NCBI GenBank assembly: GCA_026018925.1
Contig: JAKSZU010000012.1
Coordinates: 32,482,055 to 32,546,054 of the forward strand
Origin: Tupaia tana
Lineage: Eukaryota; Chordata; Mammalia; Scandentia; Tupaiidae
Length of the DNA: 64,000 nt
Reading direction: 5' to 3'
A program made the position numbers and the translations under genes. Below the pieces are notes generated by a model. That model was not told the DNA's origin, searched no databases, and saw nothing but the letters and a program-made list of their open reading frames with translations. This document shows, piece by piece, positions 48,636 to 59,995 of this stretch. Position 1 is the first letter of the stretch. Each line of letters starts with the position of its first letter.

Positions 48636-48960
48636 AATTCGATTCTTCCCAGAGGCCGGTCCACACAGCACTTACTGCCAAAGCCCTAGGTAATCCAGAG
48701 GACTTAGCGGTCCTTCATAACAGGCTCAGAGCGAGGGCAGAACACTGACCCCTTCCTGCCAGTGCACTCCACAGCAGGGTTGTCTCAACAGTGCCTGCCA
48801 GTGCCGTGCAGGAAGTCTATATTCCGGGCATCCCACACTCAGGCCTTTGTGCGCATCGTTCAGGGGTCTGAAATGTACTTCCTGCTCACTCCACCTCCAT
48901 TACCCAGCATCTTGATGCCTGCACCCCAGCCCCTAAATGAGGCACCTGAAAAGTGAATCC

Positions 48961-49135
48961 TGAGGCCAGGCAGTGGTGCAGTGGTAATGTAACTGGACCC
49001 AAATGGGCAGGTCCCGGGTTGATATCCGAGGGCCTCCCTGAGCAGTGGCTGAGGCCTGGAGTGGATCGTGGTGTGAACACCCTGTTGGGGACACCTCTCC
49101 TTCTGTCTTGTAGAAGACAGAAATAATAACCTTTT
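48961..49135 (+). mobile_element. SINE family B
   Basis: Head gccaggcagtggtgcagtgg, B-box-like ggtcccgggttgatatccga, then ccctgagcagtgg, gtgtgaacaccctgttgggg and a CT-rich end. Confidence 0.55.
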
Positions 49136-49499
49136 TTATATATAAAAAAGTATGCATTTCAGATTCAAGCATAGATTCTATGAAGGAGCAACACTTAAAC
49201 CCAAAGGGCAATTGTAGTGGCATCCATCTCACCTGAAGGACTGCGATGACGAGTCATACAGTAAAGTTTCTGGTTTAAAAGAACCATTTGTGGCAGAAGA
49301 ACTTTCTTTGCTAAGTCTAATAGCAATCAAGCATGTATTCATAGTCTGGTTCTGTGACACCACTGTTGGCAATAGAAAGCTGAAAACCGATGGTGGGTTT
49401 TACAAGAAATACAAAATCCTACCGAAGTTATAGGGGTTTGAAATGTATTGCAAAGAATACTGCGTATTTTTATTATTTTTAAATTATGTGTTTAAATTC

Positions 49500-49805
49500 A
49501 TTATGTCAGAAAATTTAGCGTCTAAAGAACCTGAGATTATGTCATGACCTGAAAAGAGACTATATAATAAATGTGTTAAAAAAGGTAAAAGACAAAGAAA
49601 GGGAAATAATAATGAAATAAGGCAGGAAGGAAAAAGAAGACACATATTTGAAAAAATCAAAAAGGACTTCTAGAGATGAAAATTATAAAAATTTAAAACT
49701 TAGGAGAGGAACTTGATGTCATATTTGAGAAAATTAGTGATAGATTGAGAAAATTACCTAGGATCAAACAAAGGAGATAAGATACATGAAAAATGGGCAT
49801 GGTTA
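49500..49805 (+). mobile_element. Probable old L1 5' UTR/ORF1 fragment
   Basis: A-rich, coiled-coil-like L1 text (agatgaaaattataaaaatt, gaacttgatgtcatatttga, agtgatagattgag) resembles the L1M 5' region. Highly diverged, with uncertain edges. A SINE fragment follows directly. Confidence 0.45.
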
Positions 49806-49823
49806 TAAAACAAGAGGGAAGGG

Positions 49824-49937
49824 CAGCCAGTGGTCTAGTGGTTAAAGGACCTGGACCCCACAGAGCCAGTCCTACGGTTTGAACCCTGGACCTGGCATCT
49901 TAAGAAACATGCTGGGTACATGTTAGTGTATGCCTAC
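49824..49937 (+). mobile_element. SINE family A, head only
   Basis: Only the tRNA-related head and start of the body remain (ggcagccagtggtctagtgg ... ggtttgaaccctggacctgg). Confidence 0.65.
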
Positions 49938-50048
49938 TACAGTGAGAGTGGACTTCTCACATCTAACAATGGAGGACAACATGCAATGGAATGATATCTT
50001 CAAAGGGCTTAAAAAAAAAACTATTGTTTACAGAGAATTCTTCACTCT

Positions 50049-50313
50049 GGGCCAGCCAGGTGGCATGGTGGTTAAGGCAGCTGGATTCCACATGGTCAAC
50101 CATGCAGTTCAAGTCCTGGACTCAGTGGATTGAAGGACACACCAAGCACATGTGTGTGCCTGTCCCGAATCCCAAGAGGCAAAAGGAGAAGGGACTACAG
50201 TATGACCACTCCCTGGGGGGGGGGGGGTGTGCGTTCTCACTTTTCCTCCCTCTATCTGTCTCTGTGTCTCTCTCACAAGTGTATGCACCCTCTAGCAAAT
50301 ATTAAAAAATAAT
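50049..50313 (+). mobile_element. SINE family A
   Basis: Long form (gggccagccaggtggcatgg ... atgcaccctctagcaaatat) with a G run at 50215-50227. Lies just upstream of the RPL6 pseudogene. Confidence 0.82.
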
Positions 50314-50342
50314 CCTTAAAATGGAAATTTAAAAAATTCTGG

Positions 50343-51278
50343 CTCTTTCCCACTATACAAGATGGCAGGTGAAAAAGCTGCAAAGCAGGACACTAAGGAG
50401 AAGAAACCTGAAGCCAAGAAGGCTGATGCCAGTGACAAGGTTAAAAAGGGTGAACCCGAGGCTAAAAAGCCCAAGAAGGCGAAGCCCTGTTGCAGCTGAA
50501 ATCCTGTCCTAGTCCGGGGCATCGGCAGATACTCCTGGTCTGCCATGTATTCCAGGAAGGCCATGTGCAAGAGGAAACACTCGGCCACCAAATCCAGGAT
50601 CGAAAAGAAAAAGGAGAAGGTTCTTGCGACTGTCACAAAACCAGTTGGTGGAGACAAGAATGGTGGTACCTGGGTGGTTAAACTGCGCAAAATGCCTAGG
50701 TATTATCCTACTGAAGATGTGCCTCAAAAACTGTTGAGCCACAGCAAAAAACCCTTCAGTCACCGTGTGAGAAAGCTGCGAGCCAGCATCACTCCTGGGA
50801 CCATCTGATCATCCTCACTGGACGCCACAGAAGCAAGAGAGTGGTTTCCCTGAAGCAGCTGAGGAGTGACTTGCTACTTGTAACCGGACAGCTGGTTCTC
50901 AATCGAGTTCCACTGCGTAGAACACACCAGAAATTTGTCATTGCCACCTCCACGAAAATTGGTATTAGCAAAGTAAAAATCCCAAAGCACCTTACCGATG
51001 CTTACTTCAACAAAAAGAAACTGCGGAAGCCCAGACACCAGGAAGGTGAGATCTTCGACACAGAAAAGGAGAAATACGAGATTTCAGAGTGGTGCAAGAT
51101 TGATCAGAAAGCTGTGGACTCGCACATTTTACCAAAAATCAAAGCTGTTCCTTAGCTCCAGGGATACCTGCGATCCATGTCTGCCCTTACAAATGGAGTT
51201 TATCCTCACAAATTGGTGTTCTAAATTTTTTGCCAAGAATCTAATTAAATAGCTGATCATATATAAAAAAATAAATAA
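50343..51278 (+). pseudogene. RPL6: RPL6 processed pseudogene (60S ribosomal protein L6)
   Basis: This is an intronless copy of the full RPL6 mRNA. It begins with a TOP-like ctctttcc leader, has its ATG at 50362-50364 ([20 protein letters not shown]), and ends at the original TAA 51222-51224, a short 3' UTR and an A-rich tail. It is flanked by a perfect 12-bp direct repeat (aaaaaattctgg at 50331-50342 and 51279-51290), the mark of L1-driven retrotransposition. It is dead: a TGA at 50497-50499 replaces an Arg codon, one base is missing near 50806 in the stretch after ITPGTI so the frame shifts, and a TAG at 51153-51155 replaces a Gln codon near the C-terminus. It lies antisense to MAP6 inside intron 1, with no promoter visible. 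Family recognition is secure from residues such as [16 protein letters not shown] and [16 protein letters not shown]. Confidence 0.95.
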
Positions 51279-51294
51279 AAAAAATTCTGGATAG

Positions 51295-52170
51295 TGAGAA
51301 TATGTATGCTATACTGTTGTTTGTAGTGTAGTTAAAAAAATAGAAATTGCTTTGATGAATTCTTAGGCAAGCTGTCATGAGATATTTAGAAGAGAATGAG
51401 AGAGTATCAAATGGATGGAACTGAATCCTCAGCCAAGAGCTCCCTTTTGAAAGTCACTGGATTTGCAGATCCTGGTCATGCTCACTCCTCCCCGTGTGCT
51501 CCACTCCAAACTGCATGAGAATGTGCTTTGGCACCACACACTGGGGCCTTTAAGAAGAGCTCTGTGAGTAAAACCCTAGCACTGGGGAGGACAGTATGTC
51601 AGCGGCAACTGGGCCTATTCCCCAGTGCCAGGAAGGGAGAGAGGCTTTATCAGGGCCACACAGAGGACAGACAGGGCCAGCATCAAGGCTCATGTTCAAC
51701 CTTCAGGCTCTGCTCAGACTTCCTCAATGAGAGCTCCAACTCCTGGCCTAGGTCAGCCTGTCAGCTCCCATTAAATGTTCTATTCACACCTTGTACTCTC
51801 CAGTGTCTAGACTGGTGTGTATTCTGATTCCATACCCGTTTCCGAGTATTAATATTTAGAAATTACAGCTGCAATAACCTAATAGTTTATAAAATATACT
51901 CATATCCTATAACCTATGACAGTGTCATATTGGCCTGGTTTCTGCAGCAAGAACTTGTGGGCCAGAGACTTGAAATAATTGTAGGTCACACACATAGTAA
52001 ATGGAAAGGCTGGAACTTGAGCTGAGGTTTTCTGATCCCAAGGAGTTTGGTTGACCCACTGCATCATGTCTACCTGATTAGTAGCCATGATTACTAATTT
52101 CATTTGTATTCCTCACTTTGCCTTTAGAACTCCTCCCTCCTCCATCACAACCCCTAGCCCTAAAACCTTT
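51295..52170. other. Intron 1 stretch with nothing recognised
   Basis: Unique-looking DNA between the RPL6 pseudogene and the next SINE. A MIR-like piece (cacacacatagtaaatggaa) occurs near 51960-52060. Confidence 0.4.
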
Positions 52171-52175
52171 CTTAT

Positions 52176-52437
52176 TGGGACCAGCAGATGATGTAATGGT
52201 TATATTACTGGACTCCCACATAGTCACTGTGTTTCAAGTTCCAGGCCTAGTGGGCTAAAACTCACACTGGGCACGTGTGCCTGCATGCCCAAGATCCCGA
52301 GGGAATAGAGAAGGGATGGCAGTGTGGCTATCCCCCTGGGGGGTGATTTCTCACTTTCTGGCTCTCTGTCTCTCTAGCAAGCACACACATCCTATAGCAA
52401 AAATCTCTTGGAAAAACAACAACAACAACAACAACAA
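52176..52437 (+). mobile_element. SINE family A with (CAA)n tail
   Basis: Long form (gggaccagcagatgatgtaa ... cctatagcaaaaatctcttg) followed by a CAA microsatellite at 52416-52437. Confidence 0.85.
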
Positions 52438-52595
52438 CTTCCTTTTTAAAAGCATTCAGGTTTCTGCTGCTTTGTTCTCCCCCGTCCTTATCCACTAATG
52501 CCAACATCGACACTATCACCACCATCATCGCCATCATCACGGTTGTGATCATCACCACCATCACCATCATCACCACCACTATTATTAATTTTCTC
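52400..52595. repeat. CAA and CAT/CAC trinucleotide repeats
   Basis: CAA repeats at the SINE tail (52416-52437), and a CATCAC/ATCACC-rich stretch at 52515-52590. Confidence 0.75.
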
Positions 52596-53417
52596 CCCAC
52601 CGTTGAAGTAGGAGCTGACATAGAGTAAATCAGGATGTCCCAAACCCTGGACCTCACAGTCATTTCCCCAGAGTCTAGTTCAGTGTCTTGTTCTTAGTAA
52701 GTGTTCATGAAGTTGAATAAATCAATGAATGAATGACTAACGTGACACACCCTACCAAGGGCTTGCAAAATGTCACCTTCTCACAAATGCAGTCTGGATT
52801 AAGACTGTGGTGATGTGCTCAAAAGCTCTCCAGAAAACAGTGCTGTTAGACGAGATTCTTAGCAGTTAGAATTGCCAAGCCTCCCTCCAATTCCCAGCCC
52901 ACCTTTAGCGGGCTCTGGAGAAATGCTGGACCAGTCAGACAGTCGCCTCGCAGTAGAGCTCTCTTCTGTGCTCTTTTTGGGTGCTGGTCCTAGGCATGTT
53001 GATGATCTCACTGCATAACTTTTAAAAGTACTTATTCCTTGACTTTAAAAAGAAATTTATTTATTTATTTTAAAGTCCTTATGCCAGTTCCCAGGGGAAC
53101 TGCACGCAAAATCCCATGGCAGTCAGGGATTTGTAATTATGTCACGATAGGGACTCCTGTACCTTGCATTCTCAGTTGCTAGGAGAGACGGGCTGGCTAT
53201 CCATTATGTATGAAAACAAAGAGACTCTTACATGTACATCAGCTTCCTGTTGCTTTTCAGTCATAGGGAAACAAGAGAACTATGCCACTTGCAAAGAATA
53301 AGTGAATGTGCTTAATAAGGCACAGTCAAACCAAGTATTCTCGGGCCCTCTGCTATTTTCTACTTAAATACAGAGCTGCAATTTGGTAGCACAGTATTCT
53401 GTCCTCAGTAGCAGGTC

Positions 53418-53755
53418 AGAGATTGGCGAACTGTGGCCCATGGCCAAATCCAACCCTCTGTCTGTTTTGTTCAGCTCTGAACTGACTTGTTCTTGCAGAT
53501 AAATATTAGCAAGAACAAGTGAAAAGGTACAGTAACTTCAAACTCCAATTCAGTAAATGTTACTACCTTAGAAAATTCTTCTTAGCATGTCTGCATTACA
53601 AAATATTATTATTTTGAATTTTGGCAATAAAATTTGGGGGAAAATTTGCTTCCTCTCTTGTAATATAACATATAAGCACCCATGCAATAACCTTAATTTT
53701 GTATCTTGGATTGCAAAGCCTAAAATATTTACTACGTGTTCTTTTAGGGAAAGTG
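53418..53755 (+). mobile_element. hAT-Charlie-like relic with internal rearrangement
   Basis: The left end reads attggcgaactgtggcccat and the right end gcaaagcctaaaatatttac, the two ends of a common mammalian hAT nonautonomous element. The usual interior is missing and replaced by about 200 bp of AT-rich sequence that starts with a perfect 12-bp hairpin (53485-53520). Confidence 0.55.
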
Positions 53756-53756
53756 T

Positions 53757-53975
53757 GGGGCTGGCTTGGTGGCATTGCGGAAATATGCTGTTCAAGCAAA
53801 GTTGATGCTTGAATCCATATAGGAGCTAGTGGGTTTGGTTCCCTAGGTGACTTGTATATGCCAAGCACATACGCCCATGACCTGGCTGGCTGGGAAGCTG
53901 GGGAGATGGTAGCATGAGGCTCTGTTGAGGGTGCTTCTCTTTCTCTCTCTCTCTTTCATTTTCATGAAAGAAAGA
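53757..53975 (+). mobile_element. Possible SINE family B relative
   Basis: Starts gggctggcttggtggcattg, has a tRNA-like head, and ends gaggctctgttgagggtgct followed by a CT run, similar in layout to family B. Follows the hAT relic directly. Relationship is tentative. Confidence 0.4.
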
Positions 53976-54129
53976 AACTTCAAAAAATCTTTCTGATGAC
54001 TGGTTCTCCAGACCTGTCTCCACCATGCCACTCCTTCCCCTTGGCACCCTTGTATCTGACGATCCGTGGTTCTCCACATGCATGACTCCAGGCCCTAGCT
54101 GTCCTTCTGCCCAAACGTGCCACTGCCCT

Positions 54130-54295
54130 GCCTACCTGCTTTTTTTGTGTACTGAAATCAGGCTGATTGTTCTAGATCTGGCTCAGATGCTACCCTCCTT
54201 TCTGAAGCCCTCTCTGGTTCTTCAAGTCAGAATTAATAACATTCTTCCTCTCAAAGAGCACATGACGCCCTACAGAACTCAGCTCACTGTGCAAA
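54130..54295 (+). repeat. L2 LINE fragment
   Basis: tggctcagatgctaccctcc, ctttctgaagccctctctgg and gaattaataacattcttcct fit L2. Confidence 0.45.
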
Positions 54296-54478
54296 GGTGA
54301 GGAGCTCCCATTCACGGCTGTCTTCCATCCTAAACTGCGTGCCCCTGGGTAGGAAGTTACATGTATGCGGTAGGAGACTGGTACTTATCTGTTTAATAGG
54401 CTGATGCACTGATGGTAAGTGAAGGAATTAAAACCCAGCCTGATTTCTGTTAGAAGACTGATCTAAACTCTATGCTGG

Positions 54479-54743
54479 GGGCCAACAAATGGTGTGCAGG
54501 TTAAGGCACTGGATCCCTCTGGGTTCAAGTCCTGGACCTAGTGGCTGGAAAATCATGCTGGGCACATATGCATGCATGCCCAAATTCCTGAGAGGAGAAT
54601 GGAGGAGAAGGGATTGTGGTGTGGCCATCCCACCTGGGAAGTGATTCTCACTTTCTGTGTCTGTCTCTCTGTGTGTCTCTTTGGCAAGCACACACACTCT
54701 AAAGCAAAAAATAAAAAAAATAAAGTAAATAAAATAAAATAAA
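54479..54743 (+). mobile_element. SINE family A
   Basis: Long form with a deletion in the anticodon-arm region (gggccaacaaatggtgtgca ... gttcaagtcctggacctagt) and an (AAAT)n-like tail. A short repeat taaactc occurs on both sides. Confidence 0.8.
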
Positions 54744-55889
54744 CTCCACACTGATTATCTGGCTTTCATTCCCACTGGTACCCTCCATGTTTGCCTGCCC
54801 TCAGTTTCGTCTGCACAACAAGGCTGTAGTATGGTGGAAGAATGAAGTGTGCACTGACACACGCGCTCTGGCAGTAGTGTCATCCAGACGAATTCCGCAA
54901 TTCATCCTCAGAAACCTTGGTAGTACCAGCTTCCTGAGCATCAGCTGTTGGGCCACAGGGTTGCACGTGGGCAGAAATGCTCCCAGTGCCCTTCCTGCTC
55001 CTTGTCCTCTGCTCCCTCTTCTCTCCCACTCATGTTACATCCCAGACTCTTCATTTTTCTCTCCCTCTGCCCTGTAAGCAGAATCTTAGCATCAGAATTG
55101 CACATTCAAACTCCTGGTTTACTAAGCCCAAAGGAGAATGTGGCTGTCAGGAAGCTCTGAGAAGAATGGTAGTGGACCTACTCGCTTGCTGAGAGTCACT
55201 CTCCAAGCCCTGGGGAGTTCTCTCCCCTGCCAGCCCCACGAGAGAGACAGGACTCAAAGCCCAGGCTCTGCCCACAAAGAACTCAGGTCAAAGGGACCTT
55301 CTTGTACATCTCTGCAAAGACATGGGAGATACACCAAGGCCTTGGGAGGGGTCCTTGGGGCCCCTGGCCCTTTAAGGGGATGTTGGCTTGATGTTGCCAG
55401 CGACACAGTCATTATATCCAACAGGGAAAATTTTATCCCACGTTTGTCTGCGATTAGCCCATTTCTGACTAGTGCCACCACAAATCCAGACTTTGGTAAA
55501 AATTAAGTAACACCAGAAATAGCACAGAAACATCTCTGAATTCATTTTCATGATGAATTTAAATTTGTCAACAAGCATTCTTTCCTAACTGCTTTCATTA
55601 AGATTCTAATGTTATGATTCTTATTTTAGGCATGGATGTTTTCCTGCATACAAAGTGGTGAGAACTGGGATCTCCATGTAATTCATGTTCTCACAGATAG
55701 ATTATAACATAGTGATTCAAAGATGCTTGCTGGACTGAAGTAGATGTTCTGCAAGTAGAACATCTTTGTTCTGAGCATTTAATGTGTCCCCTCGCCCCCC
55801 AGAAATTCAAAAGATGTGCAAACCGAAGGGCAAATGGACCTCTTTAAATGAGCCAAGTGGTATTCAACCCACCAGGGACAAGGACGATG

Positions 55890-56200
55890 GGGACAGTTGT
55901 CATGTACTGGGTGCTTACCATGGGCAGGGCACTATGCTAAGCACTGGACGTACATCATTCCTTCATTTGTTCAATTAATATTATGAAGCATCTACTAAAC
56001 GCCACACACTACACTATCTTCTGGGGGTACAATGGTAACTAATGCAACAGACTCAATGGACTGTTAGGTCTTCCGATGACCTTGGGAAGTAGGTATTAGT
56101 GGCTTGATCTTACCAATAAGGAAGCAAAATCAGAGGACAGAAGTTAAGTAGTTTACCCAAAGTCGTATAGTTAATAAATAGTGAATAGGACTTGAAACCA
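55890..56200 (+). repeat. MIR with an internal insertion
   Basis: MIR start (gggcactatgctaagcactg) and end (tttacccaaagtcgtatagt) are separated by about 120 bp beginning near ttcatttgttcaattaatat, which resembles the start of the unassigned repeat seen elsewhere in this window. Confidence 0.5.
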
Positions 56201-56469
56201 AAGTCCCAAATAAACCAGACATCTGGGAGGAGCTAGAATGACCAGTAGGTGTTCTAACTTTAAATGGCCTTCCACATTCTTCTCTCGTTAATGCAGGCCC
56301 CTAGGAAGGAACTAAAGTTCATAATCTTTTCCCTTCACAATGCAACTAACCCTCATGCTCTAGACACACGGCACATGAGCATCTTCTCCAGGGAGTGGTC
56401 CACAGCTCAGACTGAGACCCCCCTCCTCGACATCCCCTAATACCCTGGGCATGTTCCCATTAGGCATTG

Positions 56470-56640
56470 CTTCCAGGACTACGATTTCAGTATGCATTTC
56501 CCCCACTTGACCAGGAGCTCCTTCAGGACAGTCAGTACACACGATTCATCTCTGTACCCCCAGGTCCCAGCATAGCACCTCATACCAGACTGATAGATGT
56601 TTCCTGGACTAAATAACAGAAGACATTCACTGGTGGCCTA
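56470..56640 (+). repeat. L2 LINE 3' end
   Basis: ccaggagctccttcaggaca, then ctgtacccccaggtcccagc and tagatgtttcctgg fit L2. Confidence 0.5.
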
Positions 56641-56885
56641 GTCTACCTCATTATTTCAGTAATATTAATAGTAATAAAAGTACCCAGCACCTACTGTGGT
56701 GAGCATGCACTGTGTACAAGTATTAGCTCCCTCCGTCTTCATCATGACCCTGTGAAACTGCGGCTGTGTAATTACCCCATTTCATTGATGAAAAAAGTCA
56801 AGCATTCCCACGGTCACACAATTCTGTTTAATTTAACAGATCTGAAGTTAAAAAGGCATGATTCAAACTTAATTTGAATGGTCAC
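56640..56885 (+). repeat. MIR SINE
   Basis: cccagcacctactgtggtga, attagctccctccgtcttca and attaccccatttcattgatg follow MIR. Confidence 0.5.
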
Positions 56886-57912
56886 CAAATCCTTCACAGG
56901 ACTCCAGGACACTTCCCAGGACTCAACCGTCTTTTCTACCAGTCTTTCAACAGCATTAAGTAGCCCCTGTGTGCTAGGGAACTCTGGCCCCCGACTTTAA
57001 CCCTCACCAGGTTCTGCCTGTACTTTGTATATTTGCATCCATGTTATCTCCCTCATAAGATGCAAAGCACTGTGTGTATGGATCATGTGTTCTTCACCTT
57101 GAATCCCCACAGCCCATGGTCCTAGCCTTTACGTGCTCTTACAACGCTGCACTGAACTTAGAATAAAAATAATATTGAGCCCACTGCATTATTATTATGG
57201 AATTAGGATCAAATAAATCCAGTCTAATTCCTGTTCTTACAGTATAAGCCTCTTTCACAGTGGACTAAAAGCCCTAGAGGAGAGGAAGGATTTAGAAAGA
57301 AGATGGGAGGAGGGCGAGAGGGAGAATTGTGAGCAGAATCCAGCAGTGGTGACATGGGGGGCTGGCTTGTGAGAGCCCAGTTCAAGCTGTGACTTGGTCA
57401 GAGTATAGGCCGGGGTTCTGTGATATCAACACACAACCAGGGTTGGAGACTCCCAGGGACAAGCATCAAGTGTGTGCAGGGAGCAGTGGGCAAAAGGCTG
57501 GAAGCACCAGAGAGGCAGTCTTTGCAAGAACTTTACTGCAGGCCAGGGTGCCTGGGCTGTGCCTGTAGTGAAAGGGGGGTCCCTGGAGAGTTTACAGGAA
57601 GCAGTGAGACCATGCATTCACACGGCAAAAATAAGATTGATGGGGGAGGATGGCACAGGCTTAGGAGAGTGGACGCCAGAAAGATAGTACAAAGGTCAAG
57701 GTTGGCCACAGCCTTCCAGAGAATGGTGTGTCCAACTAGGGGTGTGTTGGGGTATGCGATGTCAGGGTTCTGCTTGAGCTGCACACCCAAGACAGCTGCA
57801 GGCTGGATAAAGATCCAGATTCATGAGCCGGTCTATCACTGACTGACAATGTGATCTCAGTCCCCAGGTCTCCCTGATTTTATTCTTCATCTTTTGAAGA
57901 TAATTACCTTTT

Positions 57913-58178
57913 TTTTTTTTTTTTGGAGAGGTTTTTCGCTATAGGGCGCGTGCACTCGCCAGACAGACAGAGAGAGACATAGAGACAGAAAGCGAGAAAT
58001 CACCCCCCAGGGGGGATGGTCACGCCGCAATCCCTTCTCCTCCATTCTCCTCTCGGGATCCTGGGCACGCACGCACACGCGCCCGGCGTGAGTTGTAAGC
58101 CACCGGGTCCGAGACGCGAACCGCGGTCGACTACGTGGGAGTCCAGCGACATAGCCATTACGCCAACTGCTGGTTCCT
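57913..58178 (-). mobile_element. SINE family A, youngest copy, 17-bp perfect TSD
   Basis: Nearly undamaged and CpG-rich (gcgcgtgcactcgccagaca, cgcacacgcgcccggcgtga, cgaaccgcggtcgactacgt). Direct repeats gaagataattacctttt at 57896-57912 and 58179-58195. A good stand-in for the family's recent source. Confidence 0.95.
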
Positions 58179-59289
58179 GAAGATAATTACCTTTTAAAGG
58201 TTATTATGAAGTCTAAATAGAAAGCTATGTTAAGCAGTTGGCAAAGAGTAAACACTCAGCAAGTGAGGCTGAAAATCATGTCTCTGTTCTTTCTAAAATT
58301 CTGCTCTTTAGCATTCTACCAACGTCTATTTTCTATCTAATTATTATGACCTAACGGTGGACAATCCTTAAGGGTTAAGAGGCTTGTAGAAACGCACTCT
58401 AGGATATGCCACACTGCGGGCCGTTGCACGAAATAGGCAGTGACCACAGGGAACAGCACAGCAGAGGAGGTGAGGATTCAGGAAGGCACTCGTGGGTTTT
58501 GTGGTTTGAGGCCTGGGCATCATTTCCCCACCAAAGAGGCTACACCAGGTGTGGTCCTGCAAAAGCCTCTTTGTTCAGTCTGAAAACAAGTACACATTGA
58601 CGTGGCCTATGCTAGGGTCAGAGAGGGACGGTGAGGACTACTGTCATTCAAACCTTGGGGTGGGGGATCGCTACTGTGTGCAGAGCACAAGGCCCGTGGC
58701 AGCAGGGTGAGAGGCTGAGACGTGGCCTGCCTCTGCTCTCACTCTTGCTTTGGAATGGGGGAGGCCAGCACAGACCCATAGCCCGTCCTTCCAGGCCCTT
58801 CCTCTGCCCACCCCTCACATGGCATGCTTGCTGGGCTCCCACCTAGGCACGCATTTGTTTCTCACCCTCTTTATCTCCCACCCACCCAGACACCCGTGAG
58901 CCCAAGTCTCACCAACAGGTTGATGTTGTTCAGATCTTTCTTTTCTGTTCTGCCCTTTCTCTTGAGCATCAAATTATAATTTCATTTATTCATTTGTATT
59001 TTGGTGTTTGTTTTTTGCCAAGATGTAACATACATAGAATAAAGTCCAGGAGTCTTCATTGTTTACAACTGTAGGCCATGTACCCACTACTCGGATCAAC
59101 ATATGGGACGCTCCGACACCTCAGAGGGTCTCTGTGTCCCACCCCCACAGTCATCCCTACTCCAGTGCCCATCACCACCCAGTCCTTTCGCCTGTTCTTG
59201 AACAGCACGTAAATGGAACCACTCTGAATGCGTACTTGTGTCTGGTTTCATCTCCCATCATTATAACTGTGAGGTCTAGCCATACTATT

Positions 59290-59540
59290 GAGGATGGCCC
59301 TTCCCACTGCTACGTAACAGTGACTTTCAACTGAAAGCAATTTTGTCCCCCTACAGGGAGCTTTCGGCGATGTCAGGAGACATTTTTGATTGCCATGACA
59401 CAGGGTGGGAAAGGATGGGAAACCGACCGGCATGGGGTGAGTAGAGGCCAGGAATGCTGCTAGACATTCTAAAGCGCAGAGAACAGCCCCTCACAACAGA
59501 GACCGAGCTGATCTGAACTGTCTGTAATGCTGAGACCAAG
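59290..59540 (+). mobile_element. Nonautonomous hAT-like relic within the old L1
   Basis: Sequence such as gatgtcaggagacatttttg, gagtagaggccaggaatgct and cagcccctcacaacagag follows a well-known MER element of the hAT-Charlie group. The exact family name is not recalled with certainty. Confidence 0.5.
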
Positions 59541-59544
59541 AAGC

Positions 59545-59995
59545 CCTGCGGATCAGCCTCCTATAGCTACTCGAACAAGTCACCACCAACCGATGGCTTC
59601 GAACACCGCAAATGTGTTACCTTACAGCCTGTAATTCAGCAGTTCAAAATGGGCCTCACCGGAGGTTGTAGGGCACAGCCCAACCCCTTGCATTCCCCAG
59701 CTTATTCCAGGCTCTCTGCACATGTCCCCCGTTTTGTTTTTAAAGTGAGCCAAGCCTTTACCACAGTGGATCACCCACCCGTGACTCTCACTTCCTCCTT
59801 CACTTCTGAGGACTCCTGTGATTACTCTGGGCCTGGGGGAGGGGGCAATCCAGGCTATTCTCGCCATTTCGAGATTTGAACTTCATGACACTGGCCAAGT
59901 CCCTTTTATCCGGAAAGCTAACATAATCACCACTCCAGGAATTTGGATTTGGACATCTTTGGGGGGAGCACGACTCCACCTCCCACACCTGCTGT
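59545..59995 (-). mobile_element. MLT1-type LTR relic within the old L1
   Basis: Antisense MLT1-like signatures are seen at both ends: near 59580 (accaaccgatggcttcgaac, the eroded LTR 3' end) and near 59935 (ggatttggacatctttgggg). The middle is poorly preserved. Confidence 0.5.
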
